Part shown: positions 53,511-62,375 of the stretch, in pieces | Position numbering within the stretch: the stretch's first letter is position 1 | Layout of the letters: each line of letters begins with the position of its first letter | Origin: Limibacterium fermenti | GTDB lineage: Bacteria > Bacteroidota > Bacteroidia > Bacteroidales > Dysgonomonadaceae | Direction: 5' to 3' | NCBI RefSeq assembly: GCF_041902845.1 | Contig: NZ_CP159486.1 | Span: forward strand, 3,720,001 to 3,784,000 | DNA: 64,000 nucleotides | Position numbers and translations under genes: made by a program | Notes under the pieces: generated by a model | The model's database searches: none | What the model was told of the DNA's origin: nothing | The model's input: only the letters and a program-made list of their open reading frames with translations

Positions 53511-53518
53511 CAAATGTA
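53511..53518 (-). promoter_or_regulatory. -7 promoter element of the pheA operon
   Basis: The minus strand reads TACATTTG, with a TTTG further upstream (17 bases between), 27 bases before the leader-peptide ATG. Confidence 0.65.
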
Positions 53519-53802
53519 GCACTTTTTTCCAGAAGCAAACAAAAAAACATAAAAAACAAATCAAAAAAAGAACAAAACCGACAATTATACCGATCGTCGA
53601 AAACATTTCCTCGTTTTTTTTATATATTTCTTCTATAAATTCCCCCCATATTCAAAGAAAAATGGAGCTAAATAGAGAAAGATGTTTGGATACAGGCATA
53701 AATCACCCTACCCACAAGGTTGCAGGCAAAGACGCGGTGACGCCTTCCGATATGCGATTTTCTTCTGCGGGCTTGTCTTCTCTTATTGGGAGCAGCATTA
53801 AC

Positions 53803-53867
53803 CCCGGTCTGTGTTCTTGAGGTCGTTTCAGGGACGACTGTGACATTGGCCTATTTGTAAACGGGGT
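53803..53867 (-). ncRNA. candidate bridge-RNA-like structure beside the IS110 transposase
   Basis: CCCCG/CGGGG (53803-53807 with 53863-53867) encloses a hairpin GTCGT/ACGAC (53823-53827 with 53835-53839). IS110-family elements encode a guide (bridge) RNA in a non-coding end; in the IS1111 branch it lies 3' of the transposase, as here. The structure is visible, but its role and whether it is inside the element are inferred. Confidence 0.3.
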
Positions 53868-53906
53868 CTTGAGCCACCACAAAGTTACCCGGCCTTTACG
53901 CTTGTA

Positions 53907-55115
53907 TTATAGATTAATATTCAGTATGTTCGCTGTTTTTTCGTACTCCTTCTTGTAATATGCGAGCCGGGCTTTCATCTTCACCGGATCGTAAACAGGG
54001 GCCAGCCGGGGATCGTATTGCCTGGTGTGCTTGAGCACGTTCCATATGACAACGAGCAGTTTCCTTGCTATGGCGACCAGAGCCTTTTTCCTTGGCTTGC
54101 GCATGGTCATGCGTTGGAACTTTTCCTTGAAAAACGAACCCTTCGACCGGGAAGCCGCCCAGGAGACCTGTACCAGGATCGAACGCAGGTACTTGTTGCC
54201 TTTGGTGGTAGCGGTGCTCTTGTATTTGCCGGCGCTTTCATCATTCCTCGGGCGCAATCCCGCCCATCCGACAATCTTGCCGCTATTTTCAAAGACACTC
54301 ATATCCCCACCCGTTTCGGCTATTATGGTCATCGCCGCTATCCGGCTTATTCCCGGAATGGTTTGTAAAAGATTTACCGGCAACGCAAAATGTAGGCCAC
54401 ATATCCGCTCCATTTGTGACAGACATTCCGATATCTGCAACTGGTATATGTCATACTCCTGTTTCGCCCAGGACAATTCCTGGCGGTGGTGCGCCCTGAT
54501 ATTGCCCCTAAGGGCCTCCTTTAATTTCCCGCTCTGCTTGTTTTTCCTGTTCCCGTACACCAGGCTTACAAGATAGCCCGGGTCTGTCCATCCGGCTATC
54601 AGCGCCTCGACGATACCCATGAAACTTTTCGTGCTGATACTGCTCAGGCAACTGCTCGCCCGGATACCTGCCTTTACCAGGATGGCGTCCATACACGTCA
54701 GCACACGGGTCACCTGCTGCCTGAGCTTGCCGTATTTGCGAGAATAGACCCGCAACTCCTGTATCAGGGGAGCAGGAACGAAACTGCCGCGCATCATGCC
54801 CTTGTGCAACAGGCTGGCTATCCACTGGGCATCCTTGATGTCGCTCTTACGACCCGGCATCTGTTTGATCAGGTACGGGTTGACAAGCGTCAACTTGAAC
54901 CCCATCTCGTAGAATATGTCCCACACGGCAATCCAGTAGATACCCGTGCTTTCCAGGGCCACCTCCTCCACCTCTTCCGACTGCAGGTACTCACCCATCG
55001 AATAGATTGCAGGGGTCAGCGTTGCATATTCTTTCACTTGAGAATGACTCTCTCCATTGTAGATTGCACAGAATATATTATCTTTGTGCACATCTAAGCC
55101 ACATACTTTTTTCAT
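53907..55115 (-). CDS. IS110-family transposase
   Basis: 402 aa. The RuvC-like DEDD domain starts CGLDVHKDNIFCAIY (first Asp at 8), then VALESTGIYW (Glu) and MPGRKSDIKDAQWIASLLHK (Asp pair). The C-terminal Tnp domain has LQTIPGISRIAAMTIIAETG and GWAGLRPRNDESAGKYKS with the catalytic serine region. Length and both domains are complete, so it may be active. It sits between the pheA leader and the peptide transporter. Confidence 0.93.
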   Translation of the reverse strand: MKKVCGLDVHKDNIFCAIYNGESHSQVKEYATLTPAIYSMGEYLQSEEVEEVALESTGIYWIAVWDIFYEMGFKLTLVNPYLIKQMPGRKSDIKDAQWIASLLHKGMMRGSFVPAPLIQELRVYSRKYGKLRQQVTRVLTCMDAILVKAGIRASSCLSSISTKSFMGIVEALIAGWTDPGYLVSLVYGNRKNKQSGKLKEALRGNIRAHHRQELSWAKQEYDIYQLQISECLSQMERICGLHFALPVNLLQTIPGISRIAAMTIIAETGGDMSVFENSGKIVGWAGLRPRNDESAGKYKSTATTKGNKYLRSILVQVSWAASRSKGSFFKEKFQRMTMRKPRKKALVAIARKLLVVIWNVLKHTRQYDPRLAPVYDPVKMKARLAYYKKEYEKTANILNINL

Positions 55116-55257
55116 TATTGAATATTTTAGTGGTTAATGATCTTCAAATATAGAGAAAGTTGTGGCTTATTTCAAATCAATGTGTAAAACCGGCCCAAAC
55201 GGACTCAAACAGAACACTCAATTTTTATGGGTCTGTGTATATGTGTATACTTTTATG

Positions 55258-55265
55258 TATATTTG
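55258..55265 (+). promoter_or_regulatory. -7 promoter element of the POT transporter
   Basis: TATATTTG, 60 bases before the ATG at 55325. Confidence 0.5.
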
Positions 55266-55324
55266 TAGTTCAAAAATCAGTGAATAAATACATAACCCTA
55301 TAAAAACTAAAAAAACAATCTGCA

Positions 55325-57310
55325 ATGTTTAAAAATCATCCGAAAGGTCTACTGGTATTAGCTCTCACCAACATGGGGGAGCGATTTGGATATTACACCA
55401 TGTTGGCTATCCTGACGCTTTATATGCAGGCTAAATTCGGCCTGACGTCTGTTTACACAAGTATTATATACGGCACGTTTTTGGCGCTCGTGTATTTTCT
55501 GCCGATTTTCGGAGGCGCATTAGCCGATAAAGTACTGGGCTACGGGAAAACCATTTTACTGGGCACGGTGGTCATGTTTATCGGGTACCTCCTCTTGGCG
55601 GTCCCCTTCGAAGGCAATAGCATCGGATTAATTGTCATGTTCATTTCGCTTATTCTCATTGCATTGGGAACAGGTTTCTTCAAAGGAAACCTTCAGGCGC
55701 TGGTGGGCAAGTTATATGACGACCCCCGTTATAGTAAAAACAGGGATATTGCGTTCTCCATTTTTTATATGTTTATTAACATCGGCGCTTTCTTTGCTCC
55801 CAGCGTAGCCAATACCATCAACAATTCGGTATTGAAATCGGCGGACTTTACCTACGATGCGAATATTCCCAAAAGTTACGTGGCCTTGAACGATGAGGCA
55901 AACGCCGTCGATAAAAACACCTTTATCATGCAGAATCTTACCCCCGAGCAACAGGCCTTGGAAGGGAAAGAGTTCGAAGCCGTCCTTCATAAAGCGAAGA
56001 AAGATAAAAAGGTGGTATTTGCCGAAGAAATTCAAGACGCCCTTTTTAAATTGAAAGCGGCGGGATTGAATCAATATACGCAATCGAAAAAGATTACCGA
56101 CCCGGCCCTCACCGTTACGAATGAAGAATATAACCTGCTTCAAAGCCGCGATCCCAACGATGCGGAGGCAAAAGCAGCCGTCGTTGCAAAAGTGAACGAC
56201 GCCCGGATAACGGATACGTCGCTGGATGGCGGCGCGGATGAAGACGCTTTCGCCCGGAACTTCGGGAAACGCTATGTAAACGAGTCGCTCTCGAGCTCTT
56301 ACAGTTTAGCCTTCGGCGTCGCGTGTATCAGCCTCATCCTATCTATTTTGATATTCCTTCTTTTCAGAGGGACGTGGAAAGGCTCGGATAAAACGCAAAA
56401 ACAAAAATTGGAAGAGTCGAAATCGGCGGGTATCGAGATAAAAGAAATGCCTAAGGCAGAAGTAAAAGAGCGGATGCTCGCGCTGTTCCTTGTTTTCTTT
56501 GTGGTCATTTTCTTTTGGATGTCGTTCCACCAAAACGGGCTTACAATGACTTTCTTCGCACGCGATTATACCGTCAGTTCGATTACCGCGGGATGGACCA
56601 TGCTGTTTAACTTAATCCCCCTGCTTTGCCTGATTGTCTTTTTATATGGCGTCTATCTTTCCACCATCGGATTATTGGGAGGAAAGCCGAATAAGAAAAC
56701 AGGGATTATTCTTACGGTCTTGGGAATTATCGGATTGGCCGCCTACTATTTGACCAACGTAAGCGGTATCGAGGTCATGACCAAAATCACCCCGCAGATA
56801 TTCCAGCAATTCAACCCGATGTTCATCATCATTCTCACCCCTCTTACCGTGGCGCTCTTCGCCTATTTGGCGCAAAAGGGAAAAGAACCATCGGCTCCGA
56901 GGAAAATCGGCATCGGGATGATCCTCGCGGCCATCGGCTTTGTGGTACTGCTGATCGGTTCGATCGGGCTTCCCGCTCCTTCGGAAATATCGGGCGTTTC
57001 CGACCGGTTGGTATCGCCTTCATGGTTGATCGGCACTTATTTCGTGTTAACGGTCGCCGAACTCTTTCTCAGTCCCATGGGATTATCCTTCGTTTCGAAA
57101 GTCGCTCCTCCGCAATACAGCGGACTCATGCAAGGGGGATGGCTGGCCGCTACGGCTATCGGGAACCTGCTGGTAGGGGTTATGGGAACGTTCTGGGATA
57201 AAATGTCGCTGTTGGCATTCTGGGGCGTCCTGATTGCCTGCTGTATCCTCTCGGCCGTGTTCATCTTTTCGATTATGAAACGGCTCGAAAAAGCGACCGG
57301 CGACGCATAA
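55325..57310 (+). CDS. POT/PTR2-family proton-coupled peptide transporter
   Basis: 661 aa, major facilitator fold. The ExxER-type motif is NMGERFGYYTML (17-28). The PTR2 signature FSIFYMFINIGAFFAPSVAN is near 142-161. A soluble insertion of about 150 residues (about 180-325, rich in Lys, Asp and Ala) separates the N- and C-terminal membrane bundles, longer than in DtpA-like transporters but seen in Bacteroidota. The C-terminal bundle includes ELFLSPMGLSFVSKVAPPQY. It imports di- and tripeptides with protons. Confidence 0.92.
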   Translation: MFKNHPKGLLVLALTNMGERFGYYTMLAILTLYMQAKFGLTSVYTSIIYGTFLALVYFLPIFGGALADKVLGYGKTILLGTVVMFIGYLLLAVPFEGNSIGLIVMFISLILIALGTGFFKGNLQALVGKLYDDPRYSKNRDIAFSIFYMFINIGAFFAPSVANTINNSVLKSADFTYDANIPKSYVALNDEANAVDKNTFIMQNLTPEQQALEGKEFEAVLHKAKKDKKVVFAEEIQDALFKLKAAGLNQYTQSKKITDPALTVTNEEYNLLQSRDPNDAEAKAAVVAKVNDARITDTSLDGGADEDAFARNFGKRYVNESLSSSYSLAFGVACISLILSILIFLLFRGTWKGSDKTQKQKLEESKSAGIEIKEMPKAEVKERMLALFLVFFVVIFFWMSFHQNGLTMTFFARDYTVSSITAGWTMLFNLIPLLCLIVFLYGVYLSTIGLLGGKPNKKTGIILTVLGIIGLAAYYLTNVSGIEVMTKITPQIFQQFNPMFIIILTPLTVALFAYLAQKGKEPSAPRKIGIGMILAAIGFVVLLIGSIGLPAPSEISGVSDRLVSPSWLIGTYFVLTVAELFLSPMGLSFVSKVAPPQYSGLMQGGWLAATAIGNLLVGVMGTFWDKMSLLAFWGVLIACCILSAVFIFSIMKRLEKATGDA

Positions 57311-57334
57311 GGCGTTTTTATAAAAAATGAATAG

Positions 57335-57450
57335 GATTATCCGCAAAGCGCGCCAAATTCCTTTTTTAACACCACCCTCGTCCCCTTTGGTAAAGGGGAC
57401 GAAGGTGGTACGACCGGAGGAGTTCAGTTTAGGCCGCTTCGCGGATAATC
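57335..57450. repeat. nested palindromic element between convergent genes
   Basis: Outer arms GATTATCCGCAAAGCG (57335-57350) and CGCTTCGCGGATAATC (57435-57450) are inverted repeats with one mismatch. Inside, ACCACC and TCGTCCCCTTT (57371-57388) pair with AAAGGGGACGA and GGTGGT (57392-57409) around a three-base loop. The whole 116 bases can form a cruciform, like a small MITE. It may also end both the POT transcript and the minus-strand transcript from the right. Confidence 0.7.
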
Positions 57451-57457
57451 ATTAAAA

Positions 57458-57892
57458 TTAATGGACGGACGGTTTTTGTTTCCGATCTTTTCCGGATCTG
57501 ACAGACCTCCACAATGTAAACGAGAGCAGGAGATTCATGACAAGAATAAACAGCAACAATACCGTTTGAGCAAGGTCAAACACTTCTTCTGCTGCGGTTT
57601 GCCCGAAATGGACAGCATTCAGGCATAAAAGCAGGATACTCCACACAAAAGATGCCCATAGGAACCCTTTCTTGAAAAAATTCAAGCTCAGCACAGCCAG
57701 AATAAAAGGCATAATAGACACCAATACCGTAAATATTTGAACGCTCACCGGCATGATGCCGGCAGTATTTGCTATCAGCATGTCTTTCCCGTAATAAATT
57801 TCAGACAGGTGTAATAAGTTATGTAAGATAAAACAAATACCTATCAATGCCCAATAGAAAATAATTTTAATTCTTGATTGTATCATATTCAT
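57458..57892 (-). CDS. small integral membrane protein of the iron-type locus
   Basis: 144 aa with four hydrophobic segments (about 10-26, 46-70, 76-96 and 105-128). Histidines lie in ILHNLLHLSEIYYGKD and NAVHFGQTAAEE, possible metal or haem contacts. It follows the DUF4374 gene by 11 bases and belongs to the same operon. I do not recognise a family. Confidence 0.65.
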   Translation of the reverse strand: MNMIQSRIKIIFYWALIGICFILHNLLHLSEIYYGKDMLIANTAGIMPVSVQIFTVLVSIMPFILAVLSLNFFKKGFLWASFVWSILLLCLNAVHFGQTAAEEVFDLAQTVLLLFILVMNLLLSFTLWRSVRSGKDRKQKPSVH

Positions 57893-57903
57893 TTAGTTGA
57901 ATT

Positions 57904-59154
57904 TTATTCTTGCTTTTTTATGAGTTTGGCGAACCCCCACACAATACCTCCCGAAGCGACATTGAAAGCCCGGGTTGCCGTATTATTGTCTCCCAACACA
58001 TAATAGCCGTTCTGATCGTCGTTGTTGACTACGCGGAAATAGACTTTGCCGTCGATAGCCATGATGCTCTGCCCGCATTGGAATGTGTAGGTTGTTTGCG
58101 GCACCCCGGCTATTTTTGTTGCTCCGGCGGATGGGTTTTCTTTATCAAACACATAATAATCGTAAATCGCATCCGTCAGGAGTCCCCTGTACGAAAGGGG
58201 CTTCGACCCTATCTGCGTATACAGTTTACCGTTGTCGACACACACCGTGCCGAAACTCGTCCCTTGGGTCAAGTCATCCGCTTTTATAATCCAGTTTTTA
58301 TCAAAACCGGTTTCTCCTTTTTTGATACGCACAATGGCCGAGCCGCCGGCTCCCGTAGCGCCGAATCCGTGTGAACAAAAATATAATGCGCCGTCATCGC
58401 CCAAACTCCACATAGGATTCTCATTCGATGGATAACCGATGTGGTTGATATTCTCGTTGCGAATGGATTTTTCATACTTTCCGGTAGCCACATCAATAAC
58501 GGCTAATTCGACAAATCCCAGAGGCGTGTTTTGAAAAAAATTCCCTTTTATATCGGTTGTATTATAAAATACATCGGCATACAGTTTACCGTCTTTTGAG
58601 GCAAGAATATTCGTCCCGACGTCCTGATAAGGGTATTTTTCATTCCGAAGTCCGGAAAGGTCGATTTCTCCCGTACGCAGCATGGTGGAGGGATTAAACT
58701 TCTGTATTTTCAACAAGCCCCTGTCCAAGTCAATATAAAAACCGGTCGATTCGTCATGGATATAGTAGTTGGAATTTTCTCCGGACGTAATCCGTCCGCT
58801 TTCTTCCATATTCCCCGACGCGTTTACGGCATATCGGATAATTTCGTCTTTTCCTTGGCTCGCCAAACTTGTTCTTTTAAATACCCATGGACTGTAATAT
58901 CTCATGCCGTTTGTCTGCATTGCCAAAGAGCCAGCCTGGACATTATCGATTGTACCGGAAGGTACTTCCGAGTAGGTTGTTATATAGCCGGCATAAGGAG
59001 ATGAGGTCATATCGCCGGTCAGTAGCGCATAATAACTCTTCCCTTCGTCCTCCACCACCGGGTCGTTTTTGTCGTCGGAACAGGAGGAGAACATTGCTCC
59101 TGCCATCATCCATAAGAAAAATCCTAACGTTCTGAATCGAATATATTCTTTCAT
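57904..59154 (-). CDS. DUF4374 surface lipoprotein
   Basis: 416 aa. A signal peptide ends AGAMFSSC with Cys25 as the lipidated residue, followed by acidic SDDKNDP. The rest is a beta-propeller-like chain (YYALLTGDMTSSPYAGYITT, NENPMWSLGDDGALYFCSHG). DUF4374 proteins in Bacteroidota are found with TonB receptors and membrane reductases for siderophore or haem use. It starts 25 bases after the receptor gene, which fits that role as a surface binding partner. Confidence 0.85.
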   Translation of the reverse strand: MKEYIRFRTLGFFLWMMAGAMFSSCSDDKNDPVVEDEGKSYYALLTGDMTSSPYAGYITTYSEVPSGTIDNVQAGSLAMQTNGMRYYSPWVFKRTSLASQGKDEIIRYAVNASGNMEESGRITSGENSNYYIHDESTGFYIDLDRGLLKIQKFNPSTMLRTGEIDLSGLRNEKYPYQDVGTNILASKDGKLYADVFYNTTDIKGNFFQNTPLGFVELAVIDVATGKYEKSIRNENINHIGYPSNENPMWSLGDDGALYFCSHGFGATGAGGSAIVRIKKGETGFDKNWIIKADDLTQGTSFGTVCVDNGKLYTQIGSKPLSYRGLLTDAIYDYYVFDKENPSAGATKIAGVPQTTYTFQCGQSIMAIDGKVYFRVVNNDDQNGYYVLGDNNTATRAFNVASGGIVWGFAKLIKKQE

Positions 59155-59179
59155 AATCTAAAAATTTTAAATTGTTTAT

Positions 59180-61333
59180 TTATAGGGTGTAATTTAATTT
59201 TATGTAAAAACTCCGTCCTGCATTTTGTATGCGGTAATTATCATAAATCTCCGCATCAAACAGGTTTTTAACTTCCATTCCTACCGCAAAGCCTCTGTTC
59301 CTGTCCGCCCACCACGAACAGCCGATGGTGTGCAGGCTTTGATCGGGAATGGTGAGGGATTCGACGTTTACGCTCGGTTTTCCCCACAAGCCCAGAAATC
59401 CATCCGGCTCGTACGGCCTCGGAATATAATTGAGGTAATACGCTCTTACAAATCCGTAATTCCAATAGAAAGAAATGCGGTCTTTTTTCCTTATCAGGTT
59501 TTGAAATTCGGCGTTAACGCCCAAATTAGCAAAGAAGAAAGGCGTATTTCGTAAGCGGGCCCCTTCGTAAGCCACATCATTCTGCCCGAAAAGGCGAAAA
59601 TCCTGATAAGTAAGATTACCGTTCACTTTCAACCACGGCAAAACGGAATAAGCCGCATCTAATTCAAGCCCGACACCTTTCACTTTATTCACGTTCTGAT
59701 ATTTGCCGAACAGGCCGGTATTGATAAGCAGAATAAGGTCATACGTGCGGCGGTAAAACAAATTGGATTCCACCGTAAACGAGGAGGTGGAATAATATCC
59801 TCCCAGGTTAATGTTGTAACTGCGTTCGGATGAAAGGGAAAAATTAGACTCGACAAATCCTCCGTCGCCAAAAACTTCCGACTGTTCGGGTAAACGAACG
59901 GTGGTTTCGCCCGACAAACGCACATACGCATTACCGGAAAAGGAATATTTAAGCGCATCGCCGAATCCCCAACGATCGATAAAATTTTCCTCCCATCCTT
60001 CCTCTTGGGTGGCGTATGAGCCTTCATTCCCTTTTGTGGCGGAATGAAAGTATTTGACCAGAATATCGTTCGATAACCGACCGTCAAAGAAATAGGATTT
60101 CACGCCCCCTGCCACGACCAGTTTGTTGTATTTTGCCGGAACGGACAATACATCCAAACCCGACTGGGGAAATTTGTCGCCCAAAGGGTTAGACCCCGTT
60201 CTTGTTACCTGGCTATATACCATGTTGGCTTCTGCGGTATGATAATAATTGAGCGGAACCGAGATATTGCTTCGCGATATAAAATTCTCATATTTCAACT
60301 TTGTAAGGCTTCCTTCCGTCGTGGCTTCTCCTTTTCTGGAAGGGATATGCGTAAAATGGCCGTACCAGTCATAAATACCCTGAACGGTATCGGTATAGTT
60401 TCCGTACAGATGATTGTAAACAACGAATTGGTCAAACTTTACTTTATTGTCCCAAAAGTTTTTCCTGTACCTTACTGTCGGTATAAAGGAGTGACTCCCG
60501 CTCACCACACCGCCAAAAGGACGGTCCATGGTTATGCCGTAGTTATTGTCGCGTTTTAAATCGAAATAAGTCAATCCGATACGCAACTCATCGGCCCAAG
60601 GCCGATTGATTATCCCGGCAAAAACTTCCGTATAAAAACTGGAGAAACGATTGTGGAATAACGGTCGTTTTTCCCTGTGTTTAACCGCCGTTTCAGAATC
60701 GACAATCGACACAGATGCCTGATAGTCGTTGTCGGAATAGTTATAGAAAATATCCGCTCCGGCAAAAAATCGTTCCTCGGCATCTTTCCAAAGGCCATGA
60801 ACGGACACGCGGTGTGTATTAAACGAACCGTATTGGTAGGAAAAATCCCACCGGTTACTCCTTTCATCTTGTTTTGTAACCATATTGACCGCGCCTCCCA
60901 AAGCGTCAGCTCCTAACGATATGGGCAACATTCCTTTATAGACTTCAATCCGTTCCACCATATTGACCGGGACAATGGAAAAGCTGAATGCCCAGCCCAG
61001 ATAGTCCATCGGTATGCCGTCCTTGAAATATTTAATGGCCTTCCCTTCAAATCCGTTCAGCATCAGATCGGTATTGGACCCTAATCCTCCCGTCTGCCTT
61101 ACCCTTATCCCGACCGTACGGTTCATCAGTTCGGTAAGGTTTGCCGGTTGAATATCCAAGCTTTTCGTATCGATAACCGTTGCCTTTATCGCTTGCTGTT
61201 CTATTATCTGCGCTTTTGTCAGGGGGGCTTTTACCAAGACCCTATCCAGGTTTACAACTTTCATCGAATCATCCTGCGCACAAATAGTATGAATACAACA
61301 AACCCAATATATGCCTAACAGAATATATTTCAT
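59180..61333 (-). CDS. TonB-dependent receptor, siderophore/iron type
   Basis: 717 aa. Signal peptide 1-19, then a plug without the carboxypeptidase-like N-domain (LNRVLVKAPLTKAQIIEQQA, ELMNRTVGIRVRQTGGLGSN, MVERIEVYKGMLPISLGADA, LGGAVNMVTK). The barrel ends in the family's RSFYIKLNYTL. Its size and plug resemble siderophore and haem receptors rather than SusC. The neighbouring AraC regulator, reductase-like membrane protein and DUF4374 lipoprotein support iron uptake, which is inference. Confidence 0.88.
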   Translation of the reverse strand: MKYILLGIYWVCCIHTICAQDDSMKVVNLDRVLVKAPLTKAQIIEQQAIKATVIDTKSLDIQPANLTELMNRTVGIRVRQTGGLGSNTDLMLNGFEGKAIKYFKDGIPMDYLGWAFSFSIVPVNMVERIEVYKGMLPISLGADALGGAVNMVTKQDERSNRWDFSYQYGSFNTHRVSVHGLWKDAEERFFAGADIFYNYSDNDYQASVSIVDSETAVKHREKRPLFHNRFSSFYTEVFAGIINRPWADELRIGLTYFDLKRDNNYGITMDRPFGGVVSGSHSFIPTVRYRKNFWDNKVKFDQFVVYNHLYGNYTDTVQGIYDWYGHFTHIPSRKGEATTEGSLTKLKYENFISRSNISVPLNYYHTAEANMVYSQVTRTGSNPLGDKFPQSGLDVLSVPAKYNKLVVAGGVKSYFFDGRLSNDILVKYFHSATKGNEGSYATQEEGWEENFIDRWGFGDALKYSFSGNAYVRLSGETTVRLPEQSEVFGDGGFVESNFSLSSERSYNINLGGYYSTSSFTVESNLFYRRTYDLILLINTGLFGKYQNVNKVKGVGLELDAAYSVLPWLKVNGNLTYQDFRLFGQNDVAYEGARLRNTPFFFANLGVNAEFQNLIRKKDRISFYWNYGFVRAYYLNYIPRPYEPDGFLGLWGKPSVNVESLTIPDQSLHTIGCSWWADRNRGFAVGMEVKNLFDAEIYDNYRIQNAGRSFYIKLNYTL

Positions 61334-61343
61334 CTTTTTATAT

Positions 61344-62207
61344 CTATACGGATACGGTCCTTGTCTTTTTCATCCTGTCCTTTTGTGCTTTTCGAAGCCT
61401 GAGAACCAGATAGGAACCGAATACTACGACGGTTGAACTGAGGGCAATCGCCTCTTTCATCAAATACTCGCGACTTCCCATCCCCCCGAGCGGGTTTATT
61501 ATCCAGCCTGTATGCAACAGAACGGAATGTATAAAAAGAAGGGCATAAAGCAGGTAAGCCCATTTTTGTATTTGTTTCCATTTCCGTCCGCCGAGTTTTT
61601 TATGCACGGAATCGAAAGAGGTAATCCACAAGATTAGAAACAAAACAAACAGGATGATGCCTAACAAATATCCGGCATTCGTGATGCTTAACCCTGTTTC
61701 GTTCGCCGCCCATTTGTTTTGCGACATATAGGCGGTTTTATCGGAAAAGAACCTCAACGCCTCGGTGAAGTTAGACGCGATCCTAATCAGGGAATGCGTC
61801 AGGACGGGAAATCCCGACAGTATCGACAACTCTTTCCGTATGTTCAGTAATTTTTTTACCCAAGGCACTTTCGGATTTAAGGCTCCCACGTACATGATAA
61901 TGACCAACAGCGGAAATCCGAATTCGACAAAGTGTATGTTGGATACCAATATTTTACCCAATACAGGCGTCTGATATAAATTATATCCGGTAATTTGAAA
62001 TAACCAGTTGATAGCCTGCAAGAGACTAAGAGACGCAATTATTCCGAAAAACCAATAATAATACTTCGCATGCCTTTTTATTGATTTGGATAATAAAACA
62101 AATACGACAGCCCATATAACCAAGGAACTGAGAAGTTCGGCGTAATCTATTACATAACGCAGACCTTCAACGATATAACTGATGCCTTCAACGAATAATT
62201 TTATCAT
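61344..62207 (-). CDS. ferric-reductase-like membrane protein
   Basis: 287 aa from the ATG at 62207, which has GGAGGGAAAG just upstream; the TTG at 62222 is less likely. About seven membrane segments. Histidines in membrane helices (SNIHFVEFGFPL, GFPVLTHSLIRIASN, YALLFIHSVLLHTGW) could bind two haems as in YedZ/MsrQ and ferric reductases. It is first in the iron-type operon, 10 bases before the TonB receptor. It may reduce imported ferric iron with electrons passed across the membrane. Confidence 0.7.
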   Translation of the reverse strand: MIKLFVEGISYIVEGLRYVIDYAELLSSLVIWAVVFVLLSKSIKRHAKYYYWFFGIIASLSLLQAINWLFQITGYNLYQTPVLGKILVSNIHFVEFGFPLLVIIMYVGALNPKVPWVKKLLNIRKELSILSGFPVLTHSLIRIASNFTEALRFFSDKTAYMSQNKWAANETGLSITNAGYLLGIILFVLFLILWITSFDSVHKKLGGRKWKQIQKWAYLLYALLFIHSVLLHTGWIINPLGGMGSREYLMKEAIALSSTVVVFGSYLVLRLRKAQKDRMKKTRTVSV

Positions 62208-62232
62208 ATACTTTCCCTCCAAATCCGTTTGG

Positions 62233-62240
62233 CAAAGATA
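62233..62240 (-). promoter_or_regulatory. -7 promoter element of the iron-type operon
   Basis: The minus strand reads TATCTTTG, 26 bases before the ATG at 62207. This is where the neighbouring AraC protein could act. Confidence 0.55.
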
Positions 62241-62375
62241 ATCGTAATAATAGGTATTGAAGAACGTGTAAAGGATTATAAAAGACGCAGGAAGGATTTT
62301 AATAAATCAACCGGCTAAATAAAAAAATACTGTGATTAAGCGTTTGTTTGAGAATAAGGAAAGGGGCACATCCGT

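Larger units (their letters stand above)
53700..55170 (-). mobile_element. IS110-family insertion sequence (limits approximate)
   Basis: The transposase gene with flanking non-coding DNA. AGCCAC at 53873-53878 and GTGGCT at 55162-55167 are short inverted matches just outside the gene and may be subterminal repeats. The 200 bases left of 53873 are GC-richer than the AT-rich DNA beyond 53650 and hold a structured stretch, so the left limit could lie there instead. No target duplication is expected for this family. Confidence 0.6.

Noticed and set aside
53461..53820. 119-codon plus-strand ORF between the pheA leader and the IS110 gene
   Set aside because: It runs across the minus-strand pheA promoter and AT-rich DNA, and its sequence is Lys/Ser-rich without a family match.
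62208..62222. TTG start at 62222 for the ferric-reductase-like gene
   Set aside because: The ATG at 62207 has a good ribosome site right before it, and the five extra residues would overlap that site.
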